DNA of 38,393 nt from CAYLZN01 sp964387935 (GCA_964387935.1 CAYLZN010000012.1:1-38393); one strand, 5' to 3'. Shown: positions 23,627 to 31,925, counted from the first letter of the stretch. Program-made: numbers and translations. The notes: generated from the sequence alone by a model not told the origin.

Positions 23627-26600
23627 TCAGAACACGAACCTCAGCCCGAACTGCATCACCCGCGGGTCGGCGGCGCTCAGGAGCTTGCCGAAGTTCGCCC
23701 CGGCGGTCACTGTCGCGTTCGGGTTGTTGAAGTTCGTGCGGTTGAACAGGTTGAACGTCTCCCAGCGGAACTGGAGCCGCGAGCGGTCCGTGATCCGGAA
23801 GTTCTTGGCCAGGGCGAAGTCGAACGAGGCGTAGCCCGGTCCGCGGAACTCATTGCGCGACACGTTGCCGAACGTGCCGACGGCCGCCGCCGTGAAGGCC
23901 GCCGGGTTGAACCACTGGGTCTCGTCCGCGCCTGCGGGCGGCGCCGGGTCGCCCACCTGGTCCGCGTTGTCCTGCCCGATGGCCGTCAGCGAGCGGTCCG
24001 TGCCGCTCTTGACCGTGTACGGCAGGCCGCTGCGCGCGGTGAAGATGCCGTTGACCTGCCAGTCGTTGAGCAGCACGTTCGTCAGGCCCGTGAACGATTC
24101 GGACCGTGGCAGGTCGTATACGAACGACAGGTTCACACGGTGCCGGACGTCGAAGTCCGCCGGGCCCCAGTCGATATCGGGATCCCACGAACTCCTCGGG
24201 TACGACCCCGTGCCCTCGATGGTGGACGAGTTGTTGTCCTCGGTCTTTCCAATCACGTAGGTGCCGAGCAGCGTGAGGCCGCGTGACGCGCGCTTGGTGG
24301 CCGTCATCTGGAAGCCGTTGTACTCGGACCGCTGGAACGGCGTCGCGATCTCCATCGCGCCCATGCCGTTGACGGAGTAGATGCGTCGCGCCTGGGTATT
24401 GCCCGTCGTGGCGCCGGGACCGTACACCGCGGGGTTCAGCTCGATCGCGCCCATGATGTCCGTGCCCTTGTTGCCCACGTACGCGAGCGAGAGGGCCACG
24501 TCCCACCAGATCTGCTGCTCGAAGGTGATGTTCCAGTTCTGCGAGTAGCCCTTCGGCGCATCGGGATCGAGCACGCCGCCGCCGACCGGCCTCACGTACT
24601 TGAACGTGTCGAAGTCTTCCGGCTGCACGCGGGGGAATGGGTAGGGATTGCCGCCTGGAACGTTGCGGAAGGGATCCTGGAAGCTGTAGGGGTTGACGGT
24701 ATCGACAGTGAGCACGCTGGGCTGGGTGCTCACCGTGCGCGTGTAGATCGTCAGCGCAGGGTCGATGTAGAAGATCCCGTAGCCGCCGCGCAGCACGGTA
24801 CGGCCCGTGCCCAACATGTCCCAGGCGAACCCGACGCGCGGCGCCCACGCGCCCCAGTCCTTCGAGAACAGCGTTTCGGGGATGTCCGCGTCACCGGGAT
24901 ACACCATCCCGACCGGCGCATCAGGAGCCATCGTGGACCGCTGGCCCTCGACGAAGCCGACGAGGTTGTTCAGCGAGTCGGTCGGCGGCAGCCAGGGTTC
25001 CCAGCGCAGGCCCGCGTTGAGTGTGAGGTTGCTCGTGACCTTCCAGTCGTCTTGCACCCAGAAGTGGTACTTCGACTCGGACAGTTCGAGGGCGCGGCCG
25101 GAGTCCTGCACGAAACGCGACGGTAGACCGAGGACGATATCGGCCGGCAGGTAGCCGGTCCGCGACCCGTTGAACGTCCAGGTGCCGACCGTGAAAGACG
25201 CGTCGAGTACGTAGAGCCGGTCGAACTGCGTGTCGATGCCGAACTGCAGGTTGTGCCGCCCCTTGCTCCAGATGGCCGTGCCCTTGAAGTCCCAGGTGGA
25301 CGGCGTCTGCTCGAGACCGCCGCCAGAGAACAGGTTGAACAGCGGCGCACCGAAGAACCGCACGCCGGGGAAGAAGTCCGTCTCGATGCTCTGCGGGGCG
25401 TTCACGCCATATTCCTGGAGCGTCTTGACGTTGGGCGTCAGCGGCTCCTGGACCCGCCGGAACTTGGAATAGGCCCCCGTGACGCTCAGCAGGAAGTTGT
25501 TGGAGAACACGTGATTGTTGCGCACCATGAAGCTCTGGTTGCGGAAGTCGTTGTCAGCGAAGAACCCGGGCGGCGCGTTGAAGGGGCGCTGGAACCGGTT
25601 GGCATCGTAGAAATAGCGCGCCGTCAGCCGGTCGCTGGACGTCAGCTCGTGGTCTACCCGCACCGTGACCTGGTCGTCGTCGACGTCCTGACTCGTGGGC
25701 GAAACCAGGTTCAGCCCGCTGTTCGGCAACGGCAGCAGATCGGTGAGGACCTGCCGCACGATCGGATCGAGCCTGTTCGAGGGGATGATGTTACCCGGGA
25801 ACGCCTGCCCGGTCGTCGGGTCGATGATCGGGGTCGTGACGCTCGAGAAGTTGCCATCGCGCTCGGCCTGTGTCAGCGAACGAATGCTGCTCGAGCCCGG
25901 CGAGGAACGCCGCCTCGTGCCCTGGTACGCCCCGAAGTAGAACGTCCTGTTCTGGATGATCGGTCCGCCCAGCGTCGCGCCGAACTGGTTCTGCTTGTAG
26001 GGCGGCTTGTCGCGCCCCGCCTTTTCGGCGAAGTAGTCGTTCGAGTTGAAGGCCCGATCGCGCAGGAACTCGAACGCGCTGCCGCGCAACTGGTTCGTTC
26101 CGGACTTGGTCGCCAGCTCGACGAGGGCGCCCGCCCCCGCCGTGCGGGCGCTGTAGTTCGCCGACTGCACCGTGAACTCCTCCAGCGTGTCCGGGTTCGG
26201 CATCGTCGGCGCCGAGCCGAAGAACCGGTTGTTGTAGTTCGACCCGTCCAGCCGGAAGTTGTTCTGCGTCGCGCGGAGGCCGTTGACGGTCAGGCCCTGA
26301 TTGTCCTGCTGCCCCGTGACGGTCCCTGCGTTGGTGATCGACGCCCCCGGCGTCAGGATGACGAGCTGCAGCGGGTTCCTGCCGTTGAGCGGCAACTCCT
26401 CGACCTGCCGGGACGTCATCGCCGTCTGCACCGTGGACGACGTGGTCTGCACGAGGGGCGTCGCACCGGTCACCTCGATGGTCGTCTCGAGGCCGCCGGG
26501 CTCCATCGTCAACTTGATGTCGATCGCCTGCCCCGTGACCAGCGTGAGATCGGAGCGCACGATCTTCTGGAACCCGTCCAGCGTGCCCGTGACCTCGTAC

Positions 26601-26860
26601 TGACCGATCGGCAACTCGGGGCAGCGGAAGATGCCCACCTCGTTGGTGGTGCCCTCCACCGTCAGCCCCGTGCGCACGTTCTTGCAGGTGACCGTGACGC
26701 CAGGCAGCACGGCGCCGGTCGAGTCCACCATCGTCCCGCTGATGCTGCCGATGGCGCCCTGCGCGCGCGCGGTGGCCGGAAAGGCCAGTGCCAGCAGCAG
26801 GATGAGGCACGGCACGTAGACGAACAACGCCATGAAGGAACGCTTCGGACGTCCTGACAT
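23627..26860 (-). CDS. TonB-dependent receptor with carboxypeptidase-regulatory N-terminal domain
   Basis: A 1077-residue outer-membrane transporter of the same type as that at 6823. The ATG at 26860 has AGGAGG 7 bases upstream; the frame is open further but lacks a signal there. A signal peptide covers about residues 1-33 (ending ARAQG), a carboxypeptidase-regulatory domain about 36-125 (GSISGTMVDSTGAVLPGVTV), then a plug (VEELPLNGRNPLQL, NNFRLDGSNYNNR) and a large barrel ending FGLRFVF. It lies inside the minus-strand catabolic unit, between Gfo/Idh and KduI-like genes, so it probably imports the substrate (a glycoside or oligosaccharide) of this pathway. Confidence 0.92.
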   Translation of the reverse strand: MSGRPKRSFMALFVYVPCLILLLALAFPATARAQGAIGSISGTMVDSTGAVLPGVTVTCKNVRTGLTVEGTTNEVGIFRCPELPIGQYEVTGTLDGFQKIVRSDLTLVTGQAIDIKLTMEPGGLETTIEVTGATPLVQTTSSTVQTAMTSRQVEELPLNGRNPLQLVILTPGASITNAGTVTGQQDNQGLTVNGLRATQNNFRLDGSNYNNRFFGSAPTMPNPDTLEEFTVQSANYSARTAGAGALVELATKSGTNQLRGSAFEFLRDRAFNSNDYFAEKAGRDKPPYKQNQFGATLGGPIIQNRTFYFGAYQGTRRRSSPGSSSIRSLTQAERDGNFSSVTTPIIDPTTGQAFPGNIIPSNRLDPIVRQVLTDLLPLPNSGLNLVSPTSQDVDDDQVTVRVDHELTSSDRLTARYFYDANRFQRPFNAPPGFFADNDFRNQSFMVRNNHVFSNNFLLSVTGAYSKFRRVQEPLTPNVKTLQEYGVNAPQSIETDFFPGVRFFGAPLFNLFSGGGLEQTPSTWDFKGTAIWSKGRHNLQFGIDTQFDRLYVLDASFTVGTWTFNGSRTGYLPADIVLGLPSRFVQDSGRALELSESKYHFWVQDDWKVTSNLTLNAGLRWEPWLPPTDSLNNLVGFVEGQRSTMAPDAPVGMVYPGDADIPETLFSKDWGAWAPRVGFAWDMLGTGRTVLRGGYGIFYIDPALTIYTRTVSTQPSVLTVDTVNPYSFQDPFRNVPGGNPYPFPRVQPEDFDTFKYVRPVGGGVLDPDAPKGYSQNWNITFEQQIWWDVALSLAYVGNKGTDIMGAIELNPAVYGPGATTGNTQARRIYSVNGMGAMEIATPFQRSEYNGFQMTATKRASRGLTLLGTYVIGKTEDNNSSTIEGTGSYPRSSWDPDIDWGPADFDVRHRVNLSFVYDLPRSESFTGLTNVLLNDWQVNGIFTARSGLPYTVKSGTDRSLTAIGQDNADQVGDPAPPAGADETQWFNPAAFTAAAVGTFGNVSRNEFRGPGYASFDFALAKNFRITDRSRLQFRWETFNLFNRTNFNNPNATVTAGANFGKLLSAADPRVMQFGLRFVF

Positions 26861-26875
26861 GAGAGAGCCTCCTGA

Positions 26876-26895
26876 CCGGGGACGGTCGTCCCCGG
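26876..26895 (-). promoter_or_regulatory. Intercistronic hairpin before the second TonB-receptor gene
   Basis: CCGGGGAC and GTCCCCGG form a perfect 8-bp stem with a 4-base loop, between the Gfo/Idh stop (26913) and the receptor's ribosome binding site. There is no U-tract. It could protect the 3' part of the transcript or mark a processing site that sets receptor mRNA levels. Confidence 0.45.
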
Positions 26896-26912
26896 ATCGA
26901 CAGCCGGCTGGC

Positions 26913-28100
26913 CTAAACGTCTTCCTCGATGCGGGTGCCCGTGGCATCGAAGCGCATCCGCTTCTTCTGCCAGTACGCGGACTTCGCGAGATGGACGGGG
27001 TCGCAGGCCTGGATGCCGATCTCGATGTCGGCGCTCGGCGTGCGGCCGTCCCGCCCGGCGTCGAGGAACTCCGTGACGTGAGCGACTTCCAGGTTCTCCG
27101 TGGATTTCTGTTCGAGGGGCTGGCCCTTGTTCGGGCGGAACACGTAGCCGTCGCGGGCGATTTCCAGGGAGCCCTCGGTGCCCTGGAAGAAGACCGACGG
27201 CCGCGGGGTGGCCACCGTGAGCACGGACGATTCGAAGTGCAGGTTCCATCCGCTCTTGTATTGCAGGATGGCGCTCACGGTGTCCGGGTTCTCGCGGCCG
27301 TCGTTCAACTGGTAGATGCCGCCGCTGGCCACGGCGCTCGACGGGCGTGGTTCGTTCATGAACCACTGCGCCACATCCACCCAGTGCGTGAGGATGTCGG
27401 CGAGCAGCCCGCCGCCGTAGTCCGGGAAGTAGCGCCACGAGTCGTAGCGAATCCAGTCGAAGGGGACCTTCTTCGCGGGCCCGAGGAACGCCTCCCAGTC
27501 GAGGCCGGCAGGCCTGGGCTGTGGAGCGATCTTGCGACGCTGCCAGGGGAAGTCGCTCCAGATCGCCCGGACGAAGATCACCTTCCCGAGCTTCCCCTGG
27601 TCGAAGTATTCGACCTTGGCCTGCTTGTAGTGGGCGCCGCTGCGCTGCTGCGTGCCCGTCTGGCAGACCTTGCCAGACTTCTTCACGGCCGCGACCAGGC
27701 GCGCGCCTTCCTCGAGCCTGTGGGTGGTGGGCTTCTCGAGGAACACGTGCTTGCCGGCCGCGAGCGCATCGAGCGTCTGCTGCTCGTGGAGGTGATCCGG
27801 CGTGCCGATGAGCACCGCGTCGACGTCCGGCCGCGCAAGGGCCTCCTTGTGGGAGACCAGTTCGGGCGCCTTCACGCCGAGCATCTCGGCCGCGCGCCGG
27901 CGCTGGACATCGAATACGTCGGCCACGCACACCAGTTCGGCGCGGCCCGTGCCGAGCATCGCCTTCATCACCTCGCGGCCACGGCGGCCGCTGCCGATGA
28001 GCGCGACGCCGACGCGATCGTTCGCGCCGAACACCCGGCTGGACGAGAGCGCGGAGAGCGCGAGCCCTCCGGAGGCGGCGAGGAATTCCCGGCGTTGCAT
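26913..28100 (-). CDS. Tat-exported Gfo/Idh/MocA-family oxidoreductase
   Basis: A 395-residue NAD(P)-dependent oxidoreductase. A Tat signal is present (RREFLAASGGLALSALSSSRVFGA, from residue 3). The Rossmann motif is ALIGSGRRGREVM (about 33-45) and the conserved EKP motif is GKHVFLEKPTT (about residues 115-125); the C-terminal half is the family's alpha/beta substrate domain with GGGLLADILTHWVDVAQWF. The ATG at 28100 follows GGGAGGT and lies one base after the stop of the TIM-barrel gene. Exported Gfo/Idh enzymes keep tightly bound cofactor and oxidise or reduce sugars or glycosides. Pairing with a TIM-barrel isomerase is typical of oxidative glycoside-opening gene sets. Confidence 0.9.
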   Translation of the reverse strand: MQRREFLAASGGLALSALSSSRVFGANDRVGVALIGSGRRGREVMKAMLGTGRAELVCVADVFDVQRRRAAEMLGVKAPELVSHKEALARPDVDAVLIGTPDHLHEQQTLDALAAGKHVFLEKPTTHRLEEGARLVAAVKKSGKVCQTGTQQRSGAHYKQAKVEYFDQGKLGKVIFVRAIWSDFPWQRRKIAPQPRPAGLDWEAFLGPAKKVPFDWIRYDSWRYFPDYGGGLLADILTHWVDVAQWFMNEPRPSSAVASGGIYQLNDGRENPDTVSAILQYKSGWNLHFESSVLTVATPRPSVFFQGTEGSLEIARDGYVFRPNKGQPLEQKSTENLEVAHVTEFLDAGRDGRTPSADIEIGIQACDPVHLAKSAYWQKKRMRFDATGTRIEEDV

Positions 28101-28101
28101 G

Positions 28102-28995
28102 CTACCTCCCGAAGAGCGTGCGAAGCGTCTCACGCGCCGGGGCCACGGCGCTCTCTCCTGGCTTCGACCCGTCGGCCCGTTCTTCCTCCGCGATCGTCCA
28201 GCCGCTCCAGCCGGTGCTGCGAACGGCCGCGGCGAGCGGCTTCCAGTCCACCTGCCCCTGTCCGAGCGGGACCTGCACCTCTCCCTTGAAGTCGCGAAGG
28301 TGCATCCCCGCCATGCGCCCACGGTGTTCGCTGAAGAACGCCGCCAGGTTGACGCCTGCCCGCCACGCCCAGCCGCAATCGACGATGAACTCGACGAGCC
28401 CGGGGTCGGTGCCCTTGATCAGGCCGTTCATCTCGGCACCGCCCGCGGCGAACTCGGGGCCGTGATTGTGATACGCGAGCCTCAGGCCCTTGTCCTTGCA
28501 GTAGCGGGCGGCGGCATGGAGGCCGGCCACCTTGGCGGCGAGGTCCTGCGCGCCGACGACGCCGCCCTTCTCGAGGCCGGCGCCGCTCACGATCACCCGC
28601 TCGGCGCCCAGGGCGGCCGCGCCGTCGGCGGTGGTCTTCACGAGATCCATCGGCGCGATGCGCGTCTGCGGGTCGTACTCGTTCAGGAAGATGTGCACGC
28701 CCAGGCAGACGAGCCCCGTCTGCTCGATCCGGGCGCGCGCCGCGGGTGCGGTGGCGTACTGACCCTGCAGGTTGCGGAAGCTCGTCTCGAACCCCTCGAA
28801 CCCGAGGGACCTGATCGTGCCGAGGACGGACAGGAACTGGTCGAAGTCGCCCGGCTTGAGGGCCCAGGCGTTGGTCTGGCACCCGATGCGCGGGCCGGCG
28901 GCGGCCGCAGCGACAGGGAACGACAGCGGCAGCGCAGCGGAGAGCGCCGCGCCGGCGGGCACGCTGCGGAGGAACTCGCGTCGGGACATCTCCAT
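28102..28995 (-). CDS. Tat-exported sugar phosphate isomerase/epimerase-type TIM-barrel protein
   Basis: A 297-residue TIM-barrel protein with a Tat signal (SRREFLRSVPAGAALSAALPL, from residue 4). Family motifs include GIRSLGFEGFETSF-like, LRLAYHNHGPEF (His pair), VEFIVDCGWAWRAG (metal Asp) and MAGMHLRDFKGE (His), and GWTIAEEE at the C-terminus. The ATG at 28995 follows GGGGAGG about 8 bases upstream. It is the first gene of the eight-gene unit and is directly coupled to the Gfo/Idh gene. Known relatives catalyse isomerisation, epimerisation, or beta-elimination on keto-glycosides. Confidence 0.88.
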   Translation of the reverse strand: MEMSRREFLRSVPAGAALSAALPLSFPVAAAAAGPRIGCQTNAWALKPGDFDQFLSVLGTIRSLGFEGFETSFRNLQGQYATAPAARARIEQTGLVCLGVHIFLNEYDPQTRIAPMDLVKTTADGAAALGAERVIVSGAGLEKGGVVGAQDLAAKVAGLHAAARYCKDKGLRLAYHNHGPEFAAGGAEMNGLIKGTDPGLVEFIVDCGWAWRAGVNLAAFFSEHRGRMAGMHLRDFKGEVQVPLGQGQVDWKPLAAAVRSTGWSGWTIAEEERADGSKPGESAVAPARETLRTLFGR

Positions 28996-29065
28996 GACCT
29001 GGCCTCCCCGGCCGCACCATGGCGGATTCCTGCACGGACACGCGGGCAGGGGCCGGGCAGGTCCC

Positions 29066-29083
29066 TGCTTTAGCGGTAAACTG
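29066..29083. promoter_or_regulatory. Putative LacI-type operator B (minus-strand unit)
   Basis: TGCTTTAGCGGTAAACTG contains a TTTA-N4-TAAA dyad with a central CG, as LacI-family operators usually do. It matches 13 of 18 bases of the reverse complement of the site at 31600-31617. It overlaps the expected -10/start region of the minus-strand unit: a perfect TTGACA lies on the minus strand at 29109-29104, though the -10 is weak. Confidence 0.5.
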
Positions 29084-29103
29084 GAACACAGGCACGGGGG
29101 GGC

Positions 29104-29109
29104 TGTCAA
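29104..29109 (-). promoter_or_regulatory. -35 element upstream of the minus-strand catabolic unit
   Basis: A perfect TTGACA on the minus strand, about 110 bases before the ATG at 28995. The hexamer at the right distance (TTCCAG) is a poor -10, so the promoter may need activation or use another spacing. Confidence 0.35.
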
Positions 29110-29164
29110 GGGGGCGCCGCTTGGGGCGCCGGTGGGTGGGCGCGGGCGACCGGATCGCGCCCGA

Positions 29165-30196
29165 TCAGGCCGGCGCCGGGCCCAGCGACTCCCGCAGCTT
29201 CAGCTCGACCGGAAGGATCAGGCTGCGCGGCGCCGAGAGGTTTCCCTTCATCGCGTCGAGCAACGTCCGGAACGCCTGCTTCCCGATCTCGTACCGCGGG
29301 GTCGCCACCGTCGTCAGGCTGCGATGCGTGAAGTCTGCGAACGGCGTGCCGTCGAAGCTCCCGACCGACACCTGACCGGGCACGTCGATCCCGGTTTCGT
29401 CGAGATAGCGCAGCACGCCGAGCGCGGCGATCTCGTGGGACGCCACGATGGCCGTGGGCTTGCGCGGGGTGGATTCCCACAGCCGCTGGCACGCGGCGTA
29501 GCCGCCGGCGCCCGACAGTTCGCCCACCTCGATCAGGGAGTCCTCACTGTCGAATCCATACTCCCGCACGCAGCGCTGGAACGTCGCCAGGCGCTGTCTG
29601 AACGGCAGGGCCGACTGGTGCCCCGAGATGTAGGCGACCCTTCGATGTCCCCGCTCGGCCAGCGCCCGCGCCAGCATCACCACGCCTGCCATGTAGTCCG
29701 GCGCCACCTGGTGGAAGATGGGCGGATCGAGCTGCCGGTTGATCAACACCACCTGGAAGTCGCTCTGCTGCAGGTCCTTCCAGAACTTCGGCAGCCGCGG
29801 TCGCTCCGACGTGAACGGTGGTGCCGCGATGATGCCCTTCATGTGCAGGCGCTGCATGTCGCGCACGCGTGCCGTGTAGGTCTCCATCCGGTAGGACCCG
29901 TTGCCCAGCAGCACGTGGTAGTGCACGGCGCTCGCCGCGTCCTCGATCGCGCGGATCACCTCCGCGTAATACGGGTCCGAACTGTTGGGGACGATGACGC
30001 CGATCAGATTGGAGTGCCCGGTGGCGAGCGCGCGCGCCAGCTGGTTCGGCTCGAAGTCCATGCCGCGGAGCGCGGCGCGCACGCGCTTCTTGGTCGCGGT
30101 GGAGATGCGAGGGCTGTCCCGGAGCACGAGCGACACGGTCATCGCCGACAGCCCGAGCTGCCTGCCGATGTCTCGCAGTGTCATCTGACGTGCCAT
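29165..30196 (-). CDS. LacI-family transcriptional regulator
   Basis: A 343-residue LacI/GalR-type regulator. The helix-turn-helix is at about residues 5-26 (MTLRDIGRQLGLSAMTVSLVLR), followed by the hinge helix region (FEPNQLARALATGHSNLIGVIVP), then a periplasmic-binding-protein-like effector domain (NSSDPYYAEVIRAIEDAA, GHRRVAYISGH, SVGSFDGTPFADF). Upstream ATGs at 30220 and a TTG-type opening at 30247 are in frame; the ATG at 30196 places the HTH at the usual distance. It sits between the two arms of the catabolic cluster and most likely represses both, with a sugar-acid or sulfo-metabolite as effector. Confidence 0.92.
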   Translation of the reverse strand: MARQMTLRDIGRQLGLSAMTVSLVLRDSPRISTATKKRVRAALRGMDFEPNQLARALATGHSNLIGVIVPNSSDPYYAEVIRAIEDAASAVHYHVLLGNGSYRMETYTARVRDMQRLHMKGIIAAPPFTSERPRLPKFWKDLQQSDFQVVLINRQLDPPIFHQVAPDYMAGVVMLARALAERGHRRVAYISGHQSALPFRQRLATFQRCVREYGFDSEDSLIEVGELSGAGGYAACQRLWESTPRKPTAIVASHEIAALGVLRYLDETGIDVPGQVSVGSFDGTPFADFTHRSLTTVATPRYEIGKQAFRTLLDAMKGNLSAPRSLILPVELKLRESLGPAPA

Positions 30197-30241
30197 GGGC
30201 CTCGCCCGACCAGCTGCCATTGCTTCCAGCCGACATACTTC

Positions 30242-30266
30242 TAGCACATTGCGACTCTGCTATTCT
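30242..30266. promoter_or_regulatory. Divergent promoter region with dyad, lacI-type gene / larA-like gene
   Basis: TAGCA (30242-30246) and TGCTA (30258-30262) form a dyad with an 11-base centre. The right arm is part of an extended -10 on the plus strand (TGCTATTCT, 30258-30266) that would serve the gene at 30293. The dyad does not resemble the two operator sites at 29066 and 31600, so it may bind another regulator. Confidence 0.35.
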
Positions 30267-30292
30267 CAACTCCACCCCTGGAGGCAGCGCTC

Positions 30293-31561
30293 ATGACGAC
30301 GTATCGCCTGCCGTACGGCCGCGGGTCTCTCGACATCGACCTGTCCCGCGGGGCGGGACACGAGATCGAGACCATCGCCCCGCGCGTGGCGGCGCCGGCG
30401 GCCGATCCCGTCGCCGAGGTCGAGTCCGCGCTCGGGGCGGCGCCGCTGCCTGAGTACCGCGGCGGCGGGTGTGCGATCGCCATCAACGACGCCACGCGGC
30501 CGATCCCGCACGACCTCCTGCTGCCGCCGCTCGTGCGGCGGCTCGAGCGGGCGGGCGTGGCGCCGCGTGACCTCCTGTTCCTCGTCGCCACCGGCACGCA
30601 CGCGCCGGTGCCTGCGTCCCGGTTCGGCGAGATCGTCCCGACGCCGATCCTCGAGCGCTACCGCGTCGCGAGTCACGATGCCCGCGACGAGACGCGGCTC
30701 GTGTGCCTGGGCGACACCTCGCGGGGCACGCCGATCTGGATCAATCGGGAGTACCGGGACGCGGCGATCCGGGTGGTCGTGGGTGGGATCGAGCCGCACC
30801 AGTTCGTGGGGTTCTCCGGCGGCGTGAAGAGTGCGGTCGTCGGCCTCGGCGGCTACGCGACGGTGGTACGCAACCACTCGATGATGACCCATCCGCTCGC
30901 GCAGATCGGGCGGTACGACGACAACCCGGTGCGCCAGGACATGGAGGAGATGGGCGCGCGGATCGGCGTGCACCTCGCGCTCAACGTCATCCTCGGTGAG
31001 GGCAAGCGCATCGTCCGCGCGCTCGCGGGCCCGCCCGTCGAGGTCATGCGGCAGGGCATCCCGCTGGTGCGCAGCCTCAACCAGGTGGAGGTCAGCCGTC
31101 CCTTCGACCTGATGATCGTGTCGCCCGGTGGGCACCCGAAGGACATCAACCTGTACCAGGCGCAGAAGGCGCTGGCACATGCGGCACTGGTCACGCGGCC
31201 GGGCGGCACGATCCTGCTGGCCGCCGCCTGTCCCGAGGGCACCGGCAGCCAGGCGTACGAGGACTGGATGGGCCAGCCTGGCCTGACGTCGCACGAGGCC
31301 GTCATCCGGCGGTTCTCGGACGAGGGCTACCGGATCGGTCCGCACAAGGCGTTCCAGATCTCGCGCGACGCCTCCCGGTTCCGTGTGCTGTTCCACTCGG
31401 GCATGGCGCCTGCGTTCGTGACGCGCCTGCTGCTCACGCCGGCTGCGGATGTTCAGGCCGCGGTGGACGAGGCGATCGGGCGGCTGGGGCCGGGCGCGCG
31501 GATCGGCGTCATGCCCAGGGCGAACGCCACGATCCCCGTTCTGGCGGCCCCGCGCGGCTGA
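30293..31561 (+). CDS. LarA-family nickel-dependent hydroxyacid racemase/epimerase
   Basis: A 422-residue LarA homologue. Lactate racemase (LarA) uses a nickel-pincer nucleotide cofactor bound to a Lys. The key residues are kept at a constant offset: His103 in TGTHAP (LarA H108), His169 in GGIEPHQFVGFSGGVK (H174), Lys179 (K184, cofactor attachment) and His195 in NHSMMTHP (H200, nickel ligand); Gln289 and Lys292 (NLYQAQKAL) also match. NDATRPIP contains the substrate-binding Arg. TGGAGG lies 8 bases before the ATG. The LarB/C/E cofactor-synthesis genes are not in the window. Relatives act on lactate, malate, phenyllactate or gluconate, so the substrate cannot be read from sequence. Next to a SuyAB-like lyase, sulfolactate is an attractive candidate. 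Confidence 0.9.
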   Translation: MTTYRLPYGRGSLDIDLSRGAGHEIETIAPRVAAPAADPVAEVESALGAAPLPEYRGGGCAIAINDATRPIPHDLLLPPLVRRLERAGVAPRDLLFLVATGTHAPVPASRFGEIVPTPILERYRVASHDARDETRLVCLGDTSRGTPIWINREYRDAAIRVVVGGIEPHQFVGFSGGVKSAVVGLGGYATVVRNHSMMTHPLAQIGRYDDNPVRQDMEEMGARIGVHLALNVILGEGKRIVRALAGPPVEVMRQGIPLVRSLNQVEVSRPFDLMIVSPGGHPKDINLYQAQKALAHAALVTRPGGTILLAAACPEGTGSQAYEDWMGQPGLTSHEAVIRRFSDEGYRIGPHKAFQISRDASRFRVLFHSGMAPAFVTRLLLTPAADVQAAVDEAIGRLGPGARIGVMPRANATIPVLAAPRG

Positions 31562-31585
31562 TCTGCGCGGTCCGTCGGGTTGGAG

Positions 31586-31591
31586 TATGAT
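31586..31591 (+). promoter_or_regulatory. -10-like hexamer of the lyase operon
   Basis: TATGAT at 31586-31591 in the 79-base gap after the larA-like gene. A start of transcription near 31598 would fall at the beginning of the dyad at 31600-31617. The -35 is weak. Confidence 0.4.
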
Positions 31592-31599
31592 TTTCCGTC

Positions 31600-31617
31600 T
31601 GGTTGACCGTTAAACCA
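31600..31617. promoter_or_regulatory. Putative LacI-type operator A (lyase operon)
   Basis: TGGTTGACCGTTAAACCA is an 18-base dyad with matching outer arms (TGGTT/AACCA) and a central CG. It lies just downstream of the TATGAT -10, where binding would block transcription, and matches the site at 29066-29083 in 13 of 18 bases when reverse-complemented. Confidence 0.55.
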
Positions 31618-31640
31618 CTCACTCTCACCAGGAGCAGACG

Positions 31641-31925
31641 ATGAAGCACGGGATCCTGATGCACAAGGCGGATGATGACGTCGGCGTGGCCGTGCGGGAC
31701 CTCGCGACCGGCGCCGAGATCGGGGCGGTCACGCTCGAGGGCGTGCCGGTGCGCGCCGTGAGGCTCGCTGGCGACGTGCCGCTCGGCCACAAGGTGGCGA
31801 TGCGCCACATCGCGAAGGGGAAGGACGTCATCGAGTACGGCCGCGTGATCGGCGTTGCCGTGCAGGACGCGCCCGAGGGGTCTCACGTTCACACGCACTG
31901 CATCAAGACGAAGAGGTGGGCATGA
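31641..31925 (+). CDS. suyA: SAF-domain small subunit of a UxaA/SuyAB-family lyase (probable SuyA)
   Basis: A 94-residue SAF-domain protein, equivalent to the N-terminal ~90 residues of altronate dehydratase UxaA or to the separate small subunit SuyA of (R)-sulfolactate sulfo-lyase. Features: ILMHKADDDVGVAVRDLATG, LEGVPVRAVRLAGDVPLGHKVAMRHIAKGKDVIEYGRVIG and a terminal SHVHTHCIKTKR, typical of the SAF fold in this family. AGGAG precedes the ATG. Its stop overlaps the start of the large subunit by four bases (ATGA). The split arrangement occurs both in SuyAB and in some two-gene UxaA systems, so the small subunit alone does not decide the substrate; the symbol rests on the large subunit. Confidence 0.72.
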   Translation: MKHGILMHKADDDVGVAVRDLATGAEIGAVTLEGVPVRAVRLAGDVPLGHKVAMRHIAKGKDVIEYGRVIGVAVQDAPEGSHVHTHCIKTKRWA

